Counted from the first letter of the stretch, positions 41,502 to 49,567 are shown. The stretch: 64,000 nucleotides of DNA from Streptomyces sp. ISL-66 (GCF_018614135.1 NZ_JAGGOW010000105.1:16256-80255), one strand, 5' to 3'. Made by a program: numbers and translations. The notes: a model not told the origin generated them from the letters alone.

Positions 41502-41712
41502 GGAGACGGAGACCACATGGCACGGTAATCGAACATACAGCCGAATTAACAACCGCGCCCATCTCGGCCGTCAAGGCGGGAGCCTCAGACCACCTGCCGA
41601 CGTGACTTTAGTCCTTTCGAGGCCCTCCGAGAGCTCTCAAACTGCGCAGATAACGGCACGTAACCAGACACATGCCCCTGTGGGGCTTGGCTCGTCCTGA
41701 TGTCGCGCTTAA

Positions 41713-41742
41713 CCTACGACTCCGTAGGCTACGGAACCGTAG
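41713..41742. promoter_or_regulatory. Tandem palindromic operators before the acyl-ACP desaturase gene
   Basis: CCTACG-ACTC-CGTAGG (41713-41728) abuts CTACGG-AA-CCGTAG (41729-41742), both with perfect six-base arms and a 16-base offset, 29 bp before the start codon. The pair is typical of a TetR-like repressor site bound by two dimers. The local sequence is clearly less GC-rich than its surroundings. Confidence 0.65.
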
Positions 41743-41770
41743 GTAATTCGCTTTGCACTCAGGAGTACCC

Positions 41771-42742
41771 GTGACGATCACCTCTCCCCACCTCGGTAGC
41801 TCGGAGGCGTGGACCGACGCCAAGCTGCTGTTCGCGCTGGAAGAGGTGGTCGAGACCGAACTCAACCGCCATCTGAAGGTCACCAAAGACTGGATGCCCC
41901 ACGAGTACGTCCCGTGGAGCGACGGCCGCAACTTCCCCGGCTTCTTCGAGGACGGCGAAGCCTGGGACCCTGCCCAGTCCAAGGTCACCGAGATCGGCAA
42001 GATCGCGCTCGTGGTGAACCTGCTGACCGAGGACAACCTCCCCAGCTACCACCACGAGATCGCGTCCCTTTTCGGCCGCAACGGCGCCTGGGGCACCTGG
42101 GTGCACCGCTGGACCGCCGAGGAGGGCCGCCACGGCATCGTGATGCGCGACTACCTGCTGGCCTCGCGCGCCGTGGACCCGGACAAGCTGGAAGCATTCC
42201 GGATGCAGCACATGTCGGAGGGTTTCGAGTCCGACAACCGCCACTCGATGCTCCACTCCGTGGCGTACGTGGCCTTCCAGGAGCTCGCGACCCGCATCTC
42301 GCACCGCAACACCGGCCACCAGTCCGGTGACCCCGTCTGCGACCGCATGCTCGCCCGCATCGCGCAGGACGAGAACCTGCACATGGTCTTCTACCGCAAC
42401 CTCCTGGGCGCCGCCTTCGAGCTGGCCCCGGACCTGACGATGAAGGCCGTGCGGGACGTCGTGGTCGACTTCCGGATGCCCGGACACGGCATGCCCGGCT
42501 TCGAGCGGATGGCCGCGCAGATGGCGATCGGCGGGGTCTACAACCTGCGGATCCACCACGACGACGTACTGAGTCCCGTGATCCGCTTCCTGAAGATCAT
42601 GGACATCGACGGTCTCGGCCCGGAGGGCCAGAAGGCCCAGGAGGAGCTCGGACTCTTCATGAACGGCCTGGACGCCGAGGCCCGCAAGTTCGACGAGCGC
42701 CTGGCCGCCCGAGCCGCGCGCATCGCGGCTCGCAAGGCCTGA
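41771..42742 (+). CDS. Acyl-[acyl-carrier-protein] desaturase
   Basis: Soluble di-iron desaturase of 323 residues that makes monounsaturated acyl-ACP for membrane lipids. Iron ligands are seen in HRWTAEEGRHGIVMRDYLL (ExxH, about 115-125) and ARIAQDENLHMVFYRNL (ExxH, about 200), with further glutamates in LEEVVETELNRHL and LTEDNLPSYHHEI. The start is GTG with AGGAG five bases upstream; an ATG alternative is absent. Expression is likely repressed through the tandem palindromes just upstream, so fluidity-dependent control is plausible. Confidence 0.95.
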   Translation: MTITSPHLGSSEAWTDAKLLFALEEVVETELNRHLKVTKDWMPHEYVPWSDGRNFPGFFEDGEAWDPAQSKVTEIGKIALVVNLLTEDNLPSYHHEIASLFGRNGAWGTWVHRWTAEEGRHGIVMRDYLLASRAVDPDKLEAFRMQHMSEGFESDNRHSMLHSVAYVAFQELATRISHRNTGHQSGDPVCDRMLARIAQDENLHMVFYRNLLGAAFELAPDLTMKAVRDVVVDFRMPGHGMPGFERMAAQMAIGGVYNLRIHHDDVLSPVIRFLKIMDIDGLGPEGQKAQEELGLFMNGLDAEARKFDERLAARAARIAARKA

Positions 42743-42880
42743 CGGCCGGAGGGCCGAAGGGCCGGGCGGCCGGAGAGCCGGGCGGGCGGAGAGCCGGGCG
42801 GGCGGAGGGCCGAAGGGCCGGGCGGGCGGCCAGACGGCCTGACAGCCGGGCGCAGACCGAGGCGGCAGACCGAGGCCGCA
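42743..42880. repeat. Degenerate GC-rich tandem repeats after the desaturase gene
   Basis: CGGAGAGCCGGGCGGG occurs twice in tandem (42771-42786, 42787-42802), flanked on both sides by CGGAGGGCCGAAGGGCCGGG; then AGACCGAGGC/GGCAGACCGAGG copies. It looks like slippage-generated sequence between genes. Confidence 0.75.
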
Positions 42881-42940
42881 GACCGCTAGCGGTTCCGGGG
42901 CTGACCGGTTTCCGCTCCCTCGCCCGAGTGACGACGATTG

Positions 42941-42967
42941 CCCTGGCAGAGCCCCGCTCTGCCAGGG
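42941..42967 (+). terminator. Terminator between the desaturase gene and the WXG operon
   Basis: CCCTGGCAGAG pairs with CTCTGCCAGGG around CCCCG, 11 base pairs, followed by TTTCG. It ends ten bases before the first WXG-operon ATG, so that operon's transcripts either start inside it or read through it. Confidence 0.85.
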
Positions 42968-42976
42968 TTTCGCGTC

Positions 42977-43279
42977 ATGACGTCGCTCGAGGTCGAGATC
43001 GACCAGCTGACCCGCCTCACCAACGCCCTGGACACCTCCCTGACCACCCTGCGGGAGGCCCGGCGGGCACTGGACCACGTACGGGCCGACGAGCTCGGCA
43101 CGGCGGACCTCGACGCGGCGTGCGACGGGTTCCAGGAAAGATGGGGCCACGGCACCAAGGAACTCGCCAAGCGGATCAAGACCGTACGCGAGGGCGTGCG
43201 CCGTAGCGCCGCCGAGTACGCGGAGCTCGAAGAGGCCATCCGCGCGGCCTTCCGCCAGGCGGCGGCCCCCCATGAGTGA
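42977..43279 (+). CDS. WXG100/ESX-like small helical protein
   Basis: A 100-residue, two-helix protein: EIDQLTRLTNALDTSLTTLR, then ERWGHGTKELAKRIKTVREG with Trp56-Gly57 at the turn, and YAELEEA with the spacing of the YxxxE secretion signal of type VII (ESX) substrates. Hydrophobic residues occur every three to four positions as in WXG100 dimers. It begins ten bases after a terminator hairpin and lacks an obvious ribosome site. The next gene overlaps its end by eight bases. No EccC/FtsK-type ATPase is in the window. Confidence 0.7.
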   Translation: MTSLEVEIDQLTRLTNALDTSLTTLREARRALDHVRADELGTADLDAACDGFQERWGHGTKELAKRIKTVREGVRRSAAEYAELEEAIRAAFRQAAAPHE

Positions 43280-44402
43280 CTCCCCCGCCCTCGGCTTCGA
43301 CCCGGCCCCGGGAAACCCGGTCGCCGTCCAGGCCCTGGCCAAGAAGCTCCATTCCTCGGCGAGCTCCCTCGGGGAGACCTGCCGCGTCATCGACGCCTTG
43401 GTCTCCCACAGCTCTGCCTGGCAGGGCGAGGCCGCCACCGCGTTCCGCGCATCGCTCTCGCAGGACCTGCCCCGCAACCTCCGCGCGGCCCACACCTCCC
43501 TCTCGGAGGCGGCCCGCCGGCTGACCGGCTGGCACGACACCCTGGTCTCCCACCGCACCCTGGCCGCGCGCTACGCCTCCCAGGCCGCCGCGTCCACGAC
43601 GCAGGAGGCCCTCTCCGACGCGCGCCGCCTGGCGCACGAACTCGCCTCGGAACACGCGGCGGCGGCCCGCGCCGTGGCGAAGACCCTGACGACGACGGCG
43701 CAGCGGCTGGCGCCGAAGGAGCCGGGGATCCTGGAGTCGATCTGGAACAAGATCGTCGACGACCCGGCGGACGCGCTGTCGAACGCTTCGGCGATCTTGG
43801 GGGCGGCCGGCGCCCTCGTGGGCGCCTTCTTCCCGCCGGCCGGTCTGGCGGTGATGCTCGTGGCGGGAGGGCTCTCTTTGGCCGCCCTCACGATGCACCT
43901 CGCGGACCCCAAATTTCGCAAACCCTTGATGGACGGCTTCGCGAAGGGCAACTTCGACGCCGGCTTCTGGAAGAACGGCGTGACCCTGCTCGGGGACAGC
44001 CTGGGCGTCATCCCCGGCGTGGCCACGGCCGCCGCAGGCGCGAAGGCCGGTACCACCGCGGCGCGCGCGGCCATGGCTGTTCCGGAGGCGAGCGCCCTGG
44101 CAGGCCTTTCGCCAGGGGCCCGATCCTTCGCCGGCACTGCGTGGTCGACGGGCCTGGAGCTCCAAACGGTCGACAACCCCATCACCACATGGGCCCTGCG
44201 GTCAGCTGACCCAGGGGTCAAGAGGGTCGTGGGAGTGGCCATTCCGGCTACCGGAGGTGCGACCGCGTTGGGCGGCTATCTGTCAGACAATGAATCCCTG
44301 GACCAAGCTTCGACGGCTGTGGACGGCACGCGCGGCGTGTTGGACGAAGCGCCGGCCGCTGCCGGAAAGACCATCCATGCCTGGTCATTGATGAGGCCTT
44401 GA
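43272..44402 (+). CDS. WXG-domain protein with hydrophobic central segment (putative type VII substrate)
   Basis: A 376-residue protein whose first 110 residues form a WXG100-like unit with the canonical turn SSAWQGEAATAFRASL (W50-Q51-G52). A helical stretch follows, then at about 175-215 a glycine-rich hydrophobic hairpin (SAILGAAGALVGAFFPPAGL, AVMLVAGGLSLAALTMHL), and a second glycine/alanine-rich region near 245-330. The layout recalls LXG/WXG-headed toxins or membrane-inserting ESX substrates, but no known toxin motif is seen. ATG overlaps the previous gene (ATGAGTGA). The following gene starts in its stop codon. Confidence 0.7.
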   Translation: MSDSPALGFDPAPGNPVAVQALAKKLHSSASSLGETCRVIDALVSHSSAWQGEAATAFRASLSQDLPRNLRAAHTSLSEAARRLTGWHDTLVSHRTLAARYASQAAASTTQEALSDARRLAHELASEHAAAARAVAKTLTTTAQRLAPKEPGILESIWNKIVDDPADALSNASAILGAAGALVGAFFPPAGLAVMLVAGGLSLAALTMHLADPKFRKPLMDGFAKGNFDAGFWKNGVTLLGDSLGVIPGVATAAAGAKAGTTAARAAMAVPEASALAGLSPGARSFAGTAWSTGLELQTVDNPITTWALRSADPGVKRVVGVAIPATGGATALGGYLSDNESLDQASTAVDGTRGVLDEAPAAAGKTIHAWSLMRP

Positions 44403-45019
44403 TGAACGACATCGGCATTCCGCCCCTCTGGTTCCGCCTGCCACCGGGCTTCCACGACATCGCTCCCAGCGACCGGTCGGCCCTGGATGCCGTCGCCGAC
44501 GCCCTGGGAAGCCCTGAAGCCGGGCAGCAGCTCACGCAGTTGATGGATCACCTGGACCAGCTTGCCGAGCACCACGTCGTGCGGACCTCCATCGGCCTGC
44601 ACCCGGAGGGCCCCGCCGGCCTGTGCACCTCGCTCTTCGCACTGACCGTCCGCCGCGCCGCCGACACGAACCCACGGGTCACAGTGGCCCGGACCTCCCT
44701 GGCCATTGCCCGATCCGCTTTGTGGACCAGCTCGACACGCCGGTTCATCGAACTGCCCTCGGCGCTCCCGTGTTCGCTCGTCGCAGGGATCATTTCCTCG
44801 CCGACAAGCGCCCAAGGTCTCTTTCAGGCCAGAGTCAGCATGGCGCACCCGGCCGGACGGCACGTCCTGGTGCTCGACTTGACGAGCACATCAGTCGAAC
44901 ACGGTGACGCGTACACCGACATCATCGAGGCGATCGCCCACACCGTGAGCTTCTCGGACCCCGAACCCCGTCCTAGCGGCGGACCGAACACGTCACGCAT
45001 CCTGGAGCTGCTCCTGTGA
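44402..45019 (+). CDS. Unknown protein coupled to the WXG genes
   Basis: A 205-residue soluble protein, not recognised. It opens MNDIGIPPLWFRLPPGFHDI, has an acidic helix DRSALDAVADALGSPEAGQQ and alternates beta-type segments (HHVVRTSIGLHPEG, GRHVLVLDLTSTSVEH), ending in a helix SRILELLL. The layout, an alpha/beta sheet domain without catalytic motifs, resembles EspG/LpqN-type or immunity-type partners of WXG proteins, which is an inference from context. The ATG shares its A with the upstream stop (TGATG). Codons ending in A or T are more frequent here than in the core genes around it. Confidence 0.6.
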   Translation: MNDIGIPPLWFRLPPGFHDIAPSDRSALDAVADALGSPEAGQQLTQLMDHLDQLAEHHVVRTSIGLHPEGPAGLCTSLFALTVRRAADTNPRVTVARTSLAIARSALWTSSTRRFIELPSALPCSLVAGIISSPTSAQGLFQARVSMAHPAGRHVLVLDLTSTSVEHGDAYTDIIEAIAHTVSFSDPEPRPSGGPNTSRILELLL

Positions 45020-45597
45020 AAATCCTGCTGCTCGCCAAGGTTGCGTGGAACCATCCGCCGACGGTTCGCGGCTATGAGCGTCTCGTGCGCCGACGCGCGA
45101 TCTGGCTCATCGGAATGGTCGCCGGGGTGGCAGTTGCAATGACCTGTCTCGGTCTCCATCTCACCCCGCCCGCGCTGCCGTTCATCGGATGTCTGTTCGC
45201 CATTTCGTTTCTTCCGGTGACCGTCATCATCTACGTCCGGCGAAAGCGCGTCGCCGCCGTACTGCAGGCGTATCCCTGGTGCGAGGTCTCAGCCCGGCAC
45301 GATCCGCGGCGCGCGGCGATACTGTCGCTTTGCTTCCGAGGCGAACTAACCCTCGTGTTCCGCATGTTCCCGCACCCGACCCGCCTCACGAGCGACGACT
45401 TTCCGGACCTGGTCTGGTTCGCGGGAGATCCTCGCTTCGGTGGAGTCGTATCCCCTGTCGGCGGCCATCGCCCTGTGCGGGTGGTGCCCGACACCAATAC
45501 GGCCCCGGGCGCCACCGACGGCTGGATCGGCGGAGACGACGAGCTGGCTCGCAAGGTCGGGATCGTGCGGCGGAGCGGGAAGGCGACGCAGAGCTGA
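45016..45597 (+). CDS. Small membrane protein closing the WXG operon
   Basis: A 193-residue protein with two adjacent membrane spans (IWLIGMVAGVAVAMTCLGL and ALPFIGCLFAISFLPVTVII, about 29-75) forming a hairpin, then YVRRKRVAAVLQAYPWCEVS and a soluble C-terminal domain of about 110 residues. GTG start overlaps the upstream stop (GTGA). The positive residues after the second span put the domain in the cytoplasm. Not recognised; PH-like membrane proteins have a similar hairpin-plus-domain plan. Codon use is again less GC-biased at third positions than in neighbours. Confidence 0.65.
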   Translation: MKILLLAKVAWNHPPTVRGYERLVRRRAIWLIGMVAGVAVAMTCLGLHLTPPALPFIGCLFAISFLPVTVIIYVRRKRVAAVLQAYPWCEVSARHDPRRAAILSLCFRGELTLVFRMFPHPTRLTSDDFPDLVWFAGDPRFGGVVSPVGGHRPVRVVPDTNTAPGATDGWIGGDDELARKVGIVRRSGKATQS

Positions 45598-45604
45598 GCG
45601 GGCG

Positions 45605-45856
45605 TCAGGTGCGGCTGGAGCGCAGCGCCTGGCGTTCGGCTTCGGACAGGCCGCCCCAGACGCCGAAGCGTTCGTCATTGGCCAAGGCGAACTCAAGGCA
45701 GGCCACCCGCCCTTCGCAGGCCCCGCACAGCCGCTTCGCATCGCGCAGCGAGGAGCCGGGCTCCGGGAAGAAGAAGCCCGGTCCCGTCTGGGCGCACAGG
45801 GCCAGTTCGTACCAGGCGGGGGCGGCTGAGGCGGCGGCGGTGGTGTTCATCGACAT
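45605..45856 (-). CDS. WhiB-like [4Fe-4S] transcription factor
   Basis: An 83-residue Wbl protein. Cluster ligands are C21, C44, C47 and C53 (C-x22-C-x2-C-x5-C), followed by the sigma-factor/beta-turn motif GVWGGLSEAERQAL and a short basic tail. Wbl proteins bind the principal sigma factor and control development or stress genes. ATG 45856 (MSMNTT) is preferred to the inner ATG 45850 because GAGG lies ten bases upstream. It is convergent with the WXG operon, eight bases away. Which wbl gene it is cannot be told. Confidence 0.93.
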   Translation of the reverse strand: MSMNTTAAASAAPAWYELALCAQTGPGFFFPEPGSSLRDAKRLCGACEGRVACLEFALANDERFGVWGGLSEAERQALRSSRT

Positions 45857-46005
45857 GCGGCAGAGCCTCGCCGCCCGCGATGGACGTCCTATCAACGACT
45901 GATCAACACCCGTTCACGGCTCGTACAGGTCTCGCCGCGCGTCGCCTCCGACGTTCCGAGCATCGCACCCGCCACTGACACCGACGGCGGCCATCCCCGC
46001 AGAGT

Positions 46006-46021
46006 GAACGACCGTACGTTC
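46006..46021. promoter_or_regulatory. Candidate TetR operator in its own promoter
   Basis: GAACG-ACCGTA-CGTTC, upstream of -10-like TACGAT (46033-46038) and covering the -35 position. The core ACGACCGTACGT (46008-46019) matches ACGATCGTTCGT (49555-49566) before the hydrolase gene at 10 of 12 bases. Confidence 0.6.
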
Positions 46022-46044
46022 GATGAGTTCGGTACGATGGATAC

Positions 46045-46719
46045 ATGGCAGACGGACGCGTGGAGCGCGGGAACCAGACGCGAAGGACGGTCCTCCAGCG
46101 GACGATGGACATCGCCTCGGTGGACGGTCTGGAGGGCCTGTCCCTAGGGAAGATCGCCACGGATCTGGGTCTGAGCAAGAGCGGAGTCTTCGCCCTCTTC
46201 GGCTCCAAGGAGGACCTGCAGCTCGCCACCGTGCGGGCCGCGCGGTCCGTCTTCATCCAGGAGGTGGTGCAGCCCGTACGGGACGAGCCCGCCGGGCTCG
46301 CCAAGGTGTGGCGGCTGTGCGAAAGCTGGCTCGGCTACTCCGGGCGCCGGGTCTTCCCCGGCGGCTGCTTCTTCTACTCCGTCTCCGCCGAGTTCGACTC
46401 GCGCCCCGGGCCCGTTCATGACGAGGTCGCCCAGATCCGTGGCGACTGGACGCGTTACATCGAGCGACTGCTGGACGAAGCGCGGCTCGCGGGCGGATTC
46501 CGCGAGCAGGTGGACTCGACGGACGTGCAGCAGCTCGCCTTCGAGATCACCGCGATGATGGAACTGGCCAACGCGCACTCCGTGCTGCACGGAGAGGCCG
46601 TGAACTACGAGCGGGCCGCCCGGGGCATCCTCGCCCGGCTGCGCGCGGCGACGGCCGCTCCGGAGGAACTCCCGGAGCGGCCTCCCGTCGACTTCACTGC
46701 CGGTCGGCCGTCGGCTTGA
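46045..46719 (+). CDS. TetR/AcrR-family repressor
   Basis: A 224-residue regulator. The N-terminal HTH reads TVLQRTMDIASVDGLEGLSL then GKIATDLGLSKSGVFALFGS; the larger C-terminal domain has SGRRVFPGGCFFYSVSAEFD, typical of the TetR_C_6/YcdC-like group. The ATG has no good ribosome site; TACGAT ends six bases upstream, so a leaderless mRNA is likely. It faces the MFS/hydrolase operon across 96 bp of spacer; the matched motif in the operon promoter suggests it represses both. Confidence 0.92.
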   Translation: MADGRVERGNQTRRTVLQRTMDIASVDGLEGLSLGKIATDLGLSKSGVFALFGSKEDLQLATVRAARSVFIQEVVQPVRDEPAGLAKVWRLCESWLGYSGRRVFPGGCFFYSVSAEFDSRPGPVHDEVAQIRGDWTRYIERLLDEARLAGGFREQVDSTDVQQLAFEITAMMELANAHSVLHGEAVNYERAARGILARLRAATAAPEELPERPPVDFTAGRPSA

Positions 46720-46815
46720 CGGCCGGTTCGACTGACGGTCCACCCTGTCGTCGGCTCCCCCGCCGTCGACGAACGTGTCAGGTCTATTGAGGCCAGGCCA
46801 GTCGGGTCGGTGAGG

Positions 46816-48369
46816 TCAGGTCAGGTCAGTCCTGCCTTCAGCTGCCGTCCCGGTCCCGTGCCGCCCCGCGCCGAGCCATCGGCTTCCCGTTGTGCCCGGC
46901 CGCGCCTGGCCGCCGAGCCTCATCGAGCCGCCCGCGAACGCCGCGCCCAGCGCGGTCAGTGCGACGAGCAGGAAGACCCCGCGCCAGTGGTCCCCGGCGC
47001 CGGCGCCCGTAAGCAGGGCAGCCGTCGCAGCGACCCCGAGCGCGCCGCCCAGCTGCCGGGCCGTCATCAGCAGGCCCGTACCGGCGGCGAACCGCTGCGG
47101 CGGCAGTCCGGCCGAGGCCGCCGTCGACAGGGCGGTGACGACCATCCCGATGCCGAGGCCGCCGAGGAGTCCGGCCGGCAGGAAGATCTGGGCGTACGAG
47201 GCCGAGTCCTCGACCCAGCCCCACAGCAGCACGGCGTTGGCGGCGAAGAGCAGAGATCCGACGGTCACGGCCGCCCAATGCAGGCGGGCGGGGACCCGGC
47301 GGCCGACGACGAGCGCGCCGGCCATGGCGAGGACGGCTCCGGGGGTGACGCCGAAGCCGGCTTGCAGGACCGAGTAGTCCCAGCGGTCGATCAGGTACGA
47401 GGGTCCGGTCAGCAGCCAGGCGTACATGGCGGCCCCGAAGAGCAGTGCGCCGATGTTGGCGCGGGCGAAGAGCGGGTCGCGCCAGAGGTCCCGGTCCACG
47501 GCCGGGGCGGGATGGCTGCGCGAGCGGCGCAGCGCGAGGGCGCTCGACAGGGCGCCGCCGATGAGGAGGCCGAGTACCTTCGGGTCGGCCCAGCCCCATT
47601 CCGCGCCTTGGGAGAGGCCGGTGACCACCCCTCCGATACCGAGGGCGAGGGCGACCGTACCGACGGGGTCGGGCAGCCGTCGGCCGGTCGGCGCCTCCCG
47701 GGGGATGGTGCGGGCGGCGGCCCAGCAGAGCGCCAGGCCGAGTGGCACGTTGACGAGGAAGATCGCCCGCCAGTCCCACCACTGGACGAGCAGCCCTCCG
47801 ATGCTGGGGCCCACCGCGGCGGCGAGGCCGCCCGCCGCCGACCAGGCGCCGAGGGCCGCCGCGCGCCGGACGGGCGGGGTGTGGGTGAGTACGAGGCCCA
47901 GCGCGGCCGGGATCATCCCCGCGGCGGCGGCCCCCTGGAGGGCGCGGGCCAGGACGAGCAGCTCGGCGGTAGGGGCCGCGCTGGCGGCGAGCGAGGTGAG
48001 GGTGAAGGCGAGCGAGGAGCCGAGGAACAGGACCCGGCGGCCCAGCGTGTCCGCGAGGCGGCCGGCCGCGGCGAGCAGGGCGGCGAACAACACGGCGTAG
48101 GCGCTGACCACCCAGGTCAGCTGGGCCAGTGGCACGCCGGGAAAGGCTCGGCGCAGATCGGGGAAGGCGACGTTGACGACGGTGGCGTCGAGAAAGGCAA
48201 GGAAGGTGACGCCGCAGGCGAGCCCGAGTATCCGACCGGGGGCGGCAGCGGCAGCGGGACCCGAAGCCGGCACGGGCCTCGGCGCGGGCGCGGATCCGGA
48301 CGCGGACCCTGGCCCGGAGCCGGGCCCGTCCACTCCCGCGGCGGTGGCTTCGGGCCGAGCGGCAGTCAT
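46816..48369 (-). CDS. MFS drug-efflux transporter (DHA2, 14-span type)
   Basis: Proton-driven efflux pump of 517 residues. After a 45-residue Ala/Gly/Pro-rich head comes the first helix with FLAFLDATVVNVAFPDLRRA, the DHA2 D1 signature; RLADTLGRRVLFLG is the loop 2-3 motif and GPSIGGLLVQWWDWRAIFLV motif C and the following helix. The ATG overlaps the hydrolase stop (ATGA, 48366-48369), so the two are coupled. Likely exports a toxic compound that, or whose derivative, the hydrolase handles; regulated with the TetR gene. Confidence 0.92.
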   Translation of the reverse strand: MTAARPEATAAGVDGPGSGPGSASGSAPAPRPVPASGPAAAAAPGRILGLACGVTFLAFLDATVVNVAFPDLRRAFPGVPLAQLTWVVSAYAVLFAALLAAAGRLADTLGRRVLFLGSSLAFTLTSLAASAAPTAELLVLARALQGAAAAGMIPAALGLVLTHTPPVRRAAALGAWSAAGGLAAAVGPSIGGLLVQWWDWRAIFLVNVPLGLALCWAAARTIPREAPTGRRLPDPVGTVALALGIGGVVTGLSQGAEWGWADPKVLGLLIGGALSSALALRRSRSHPAPAVDRDLWRDPLFARANIGALLFGAAMYAWLLTGPSYLIDRWDYSVLQAGFGVTPGAVLAMAGALVVGRRVPARLHWAAVTVGSLLFAANAVLLWGWVEDSASYAQIFLPAGLLGGLGIGMVVTALSTAASAGLPPQRFAAGTGLLMTARQLGGALGVAATAALLTGAGAGDHWRGVFLLVALTALGAAFAGGSMRLGGQARPGTTGSRWLGAGRHGTGTAAEGRTDLT

Positions 48370-49484
48370 CGGGAGACCCCCGAAGCCTCAGCCGCGGCCG
48401 GGGCCTGGTCCTGGGCGTGGGTCTGGTCCTGGACGGCGTGGGCCCGGGACGGGGCCTGGAACGGCGCCCGGACCTGGGACTGGGCTTGGATCTGAGCGTG
48501 TGCCTGGGTGTGGACCTGGGACGGCACTTGGGACGGGTCCTGGACCTGAGAGGGGTCCTGGACCTGGGACGGGGCGTGGACCCGATACGGGGCCTGGGCG
48601 TCGGCCTGGGCGTCGGCCTGGGCATCGGCCTGGGACGAGGTCCCGCTGAGGAACTCCGCGGCCGTCGCGATGATCTCCGGGTCGGCGAGGATCCGCCGGT
48701 GGCCGAGCCCCCGGGTCTCGATCAGGCGGGCCCGTGCACCGTGGGCCGCCACGATCGCGCGGGACTGGCTGGGGGCCGCCGTGTCATCGTCCGCGTCGTG
48801 CACGAGCAGGATCTCCGAGGGGACCTCCTCGGGGTGGCGGGCGGCGTCGAATCGGGGCCAGACATCGGGCTCGGCCGGGAAGAGCCGGCGCTGGACGTGC
48901 CGCCGCAGGGCGTCCTCGACGGGCTGGTTCAGGCCCAGGTTGGCGCGGAACCGCGCGGCGAGGAAGTCGAAGTCGGCAATGGCGCCGATGCCGAAGATCC
49001 GGTCGGCCCGGATCCCGTCCCGCAGGGCGAAGAAGGTGGTCACCACACCGAAGGAGTGGGCCAGGACTGCCGAGAAGTCGCCGTACTGCGCGTGCAGTCG
49101 GCGGATGATCTCGCGCTGCCGAAGGATGGTGGTGGCGCGGCCCCCGGACTCCCCGTGGCCGGGTGCGTCGAAGGAGACGACGCTCTGGCCCTGGGCGCGC
49201 AGCGCCTCGACGAAGCCGGCGAAGCGCGAGACCCGCGAGGACCAACCGTGCACGACGAGAACGGGCCGCACACCGTCTCCCCAGCGGTACGTGGTGACGG
49301 GTATCCCGTCCACGACGAGCCGTCCGATCACGGCCCGGGCCATGACCTCCGCTTCGCCCGGCCGCACCTTCGGCCGGCCGAGCGGCCGCACGAACAGCGC
49401 GAACGCCACCCGCCCGACCGGCCCCGGGGCGACCCGGGCGGTGATGTTGAGGGTCGTGCTCAGGAGTGAAGCCATGGGATGCAT
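48366..49484 (-). CDS. Alpha/beta hydrolase with repetitive Gln/Ala-rich tail
   Basis: Serine hydrolase of 372 residues. VVHGWSSRVSRFAGFVEAL gives the oxyanion loop, SFDAPGHGESGG the next strand, AVLAHSFGVVTTFFAL the nucleophile elbow (Ser), LVHDADDDTA the acid and GLGHRRILADPEI the histidine. About 275 residues make a complete enzyme; the last 88 or so are a low-complexity tail of repeats such as ADAQ, SQVQDP and AHAQ, very unusual for the family. ATG 49484 has GGAG nine bases upstream; 49475 is possible. First gene of the TetR-linked operon. Tail coding density and frame are intact, so it is translated unless processed. Confidence 0.85.
   Translation of the reverse strand: MHPMASLLSTTLNITARVAPGPVGRVAFALFVRPLGRPKVRPGEAEVMARAVIGRLVVDGIPVTTYRWGDGVRPVLVVHGWSSRVSRFAGFVEALRAQGQSVVSFDAPGHGESGGRATTILRQREIIRRLHAQYGDFSAVLAHSFGVVTTFFALRDGIRADRIFGIGAIADFDFLAARFRANLGLNQPVEDALRRHVQRRLFPAEPDVWPRFDAARHPEEVPSEILLVHDADDDTAAPSQSRAIVAAHGARARLIETRGLGHRRILADPEIIATAAEFLSGTSSQADAQADAQADAQAPYRVHAPSQVQDPSQVQDPSQVPSQVHTQAHAQIQAQSQVRAPFQAPSRAHAVQDQTHAQDQAPAAAEASGVSR
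48388..48640. repeat. Tandem coding repeats in the hydrolase tail
   Basis: Imperfect 12- and 15- to 18-base repeats, for example GCGTCGGCCTGG three times near 48592-48630 and GTCCTGGACCTG variants near 48536-48570. They stay in frame and encode the repetitive tail. Confidence 0.8.
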
Positions 49485-49546
49485 GCCCGGTTCTCCGGAT
49501 CTCCTCAGAGTGGCCAAGAGGATGTCGAGGTCAAGACAACGAGGGG

Positions 49547-49567
49547 ATATTAGCACGATCGTTCGTG
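49547..49567 (-). promoter_or_regulatory. Promoter and candidate TetR operator of the hydrolase/MFS operon
   Basis: TAATAT (minus strand, 49552-49547) is a good -10; immediately upstream is the dyad CACGA-TCGT-TCGTG (49554-49567), sharing a 12-base core with the TetR promoter. Start codon is about 60 bases downstream. Confidence 0.6.
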
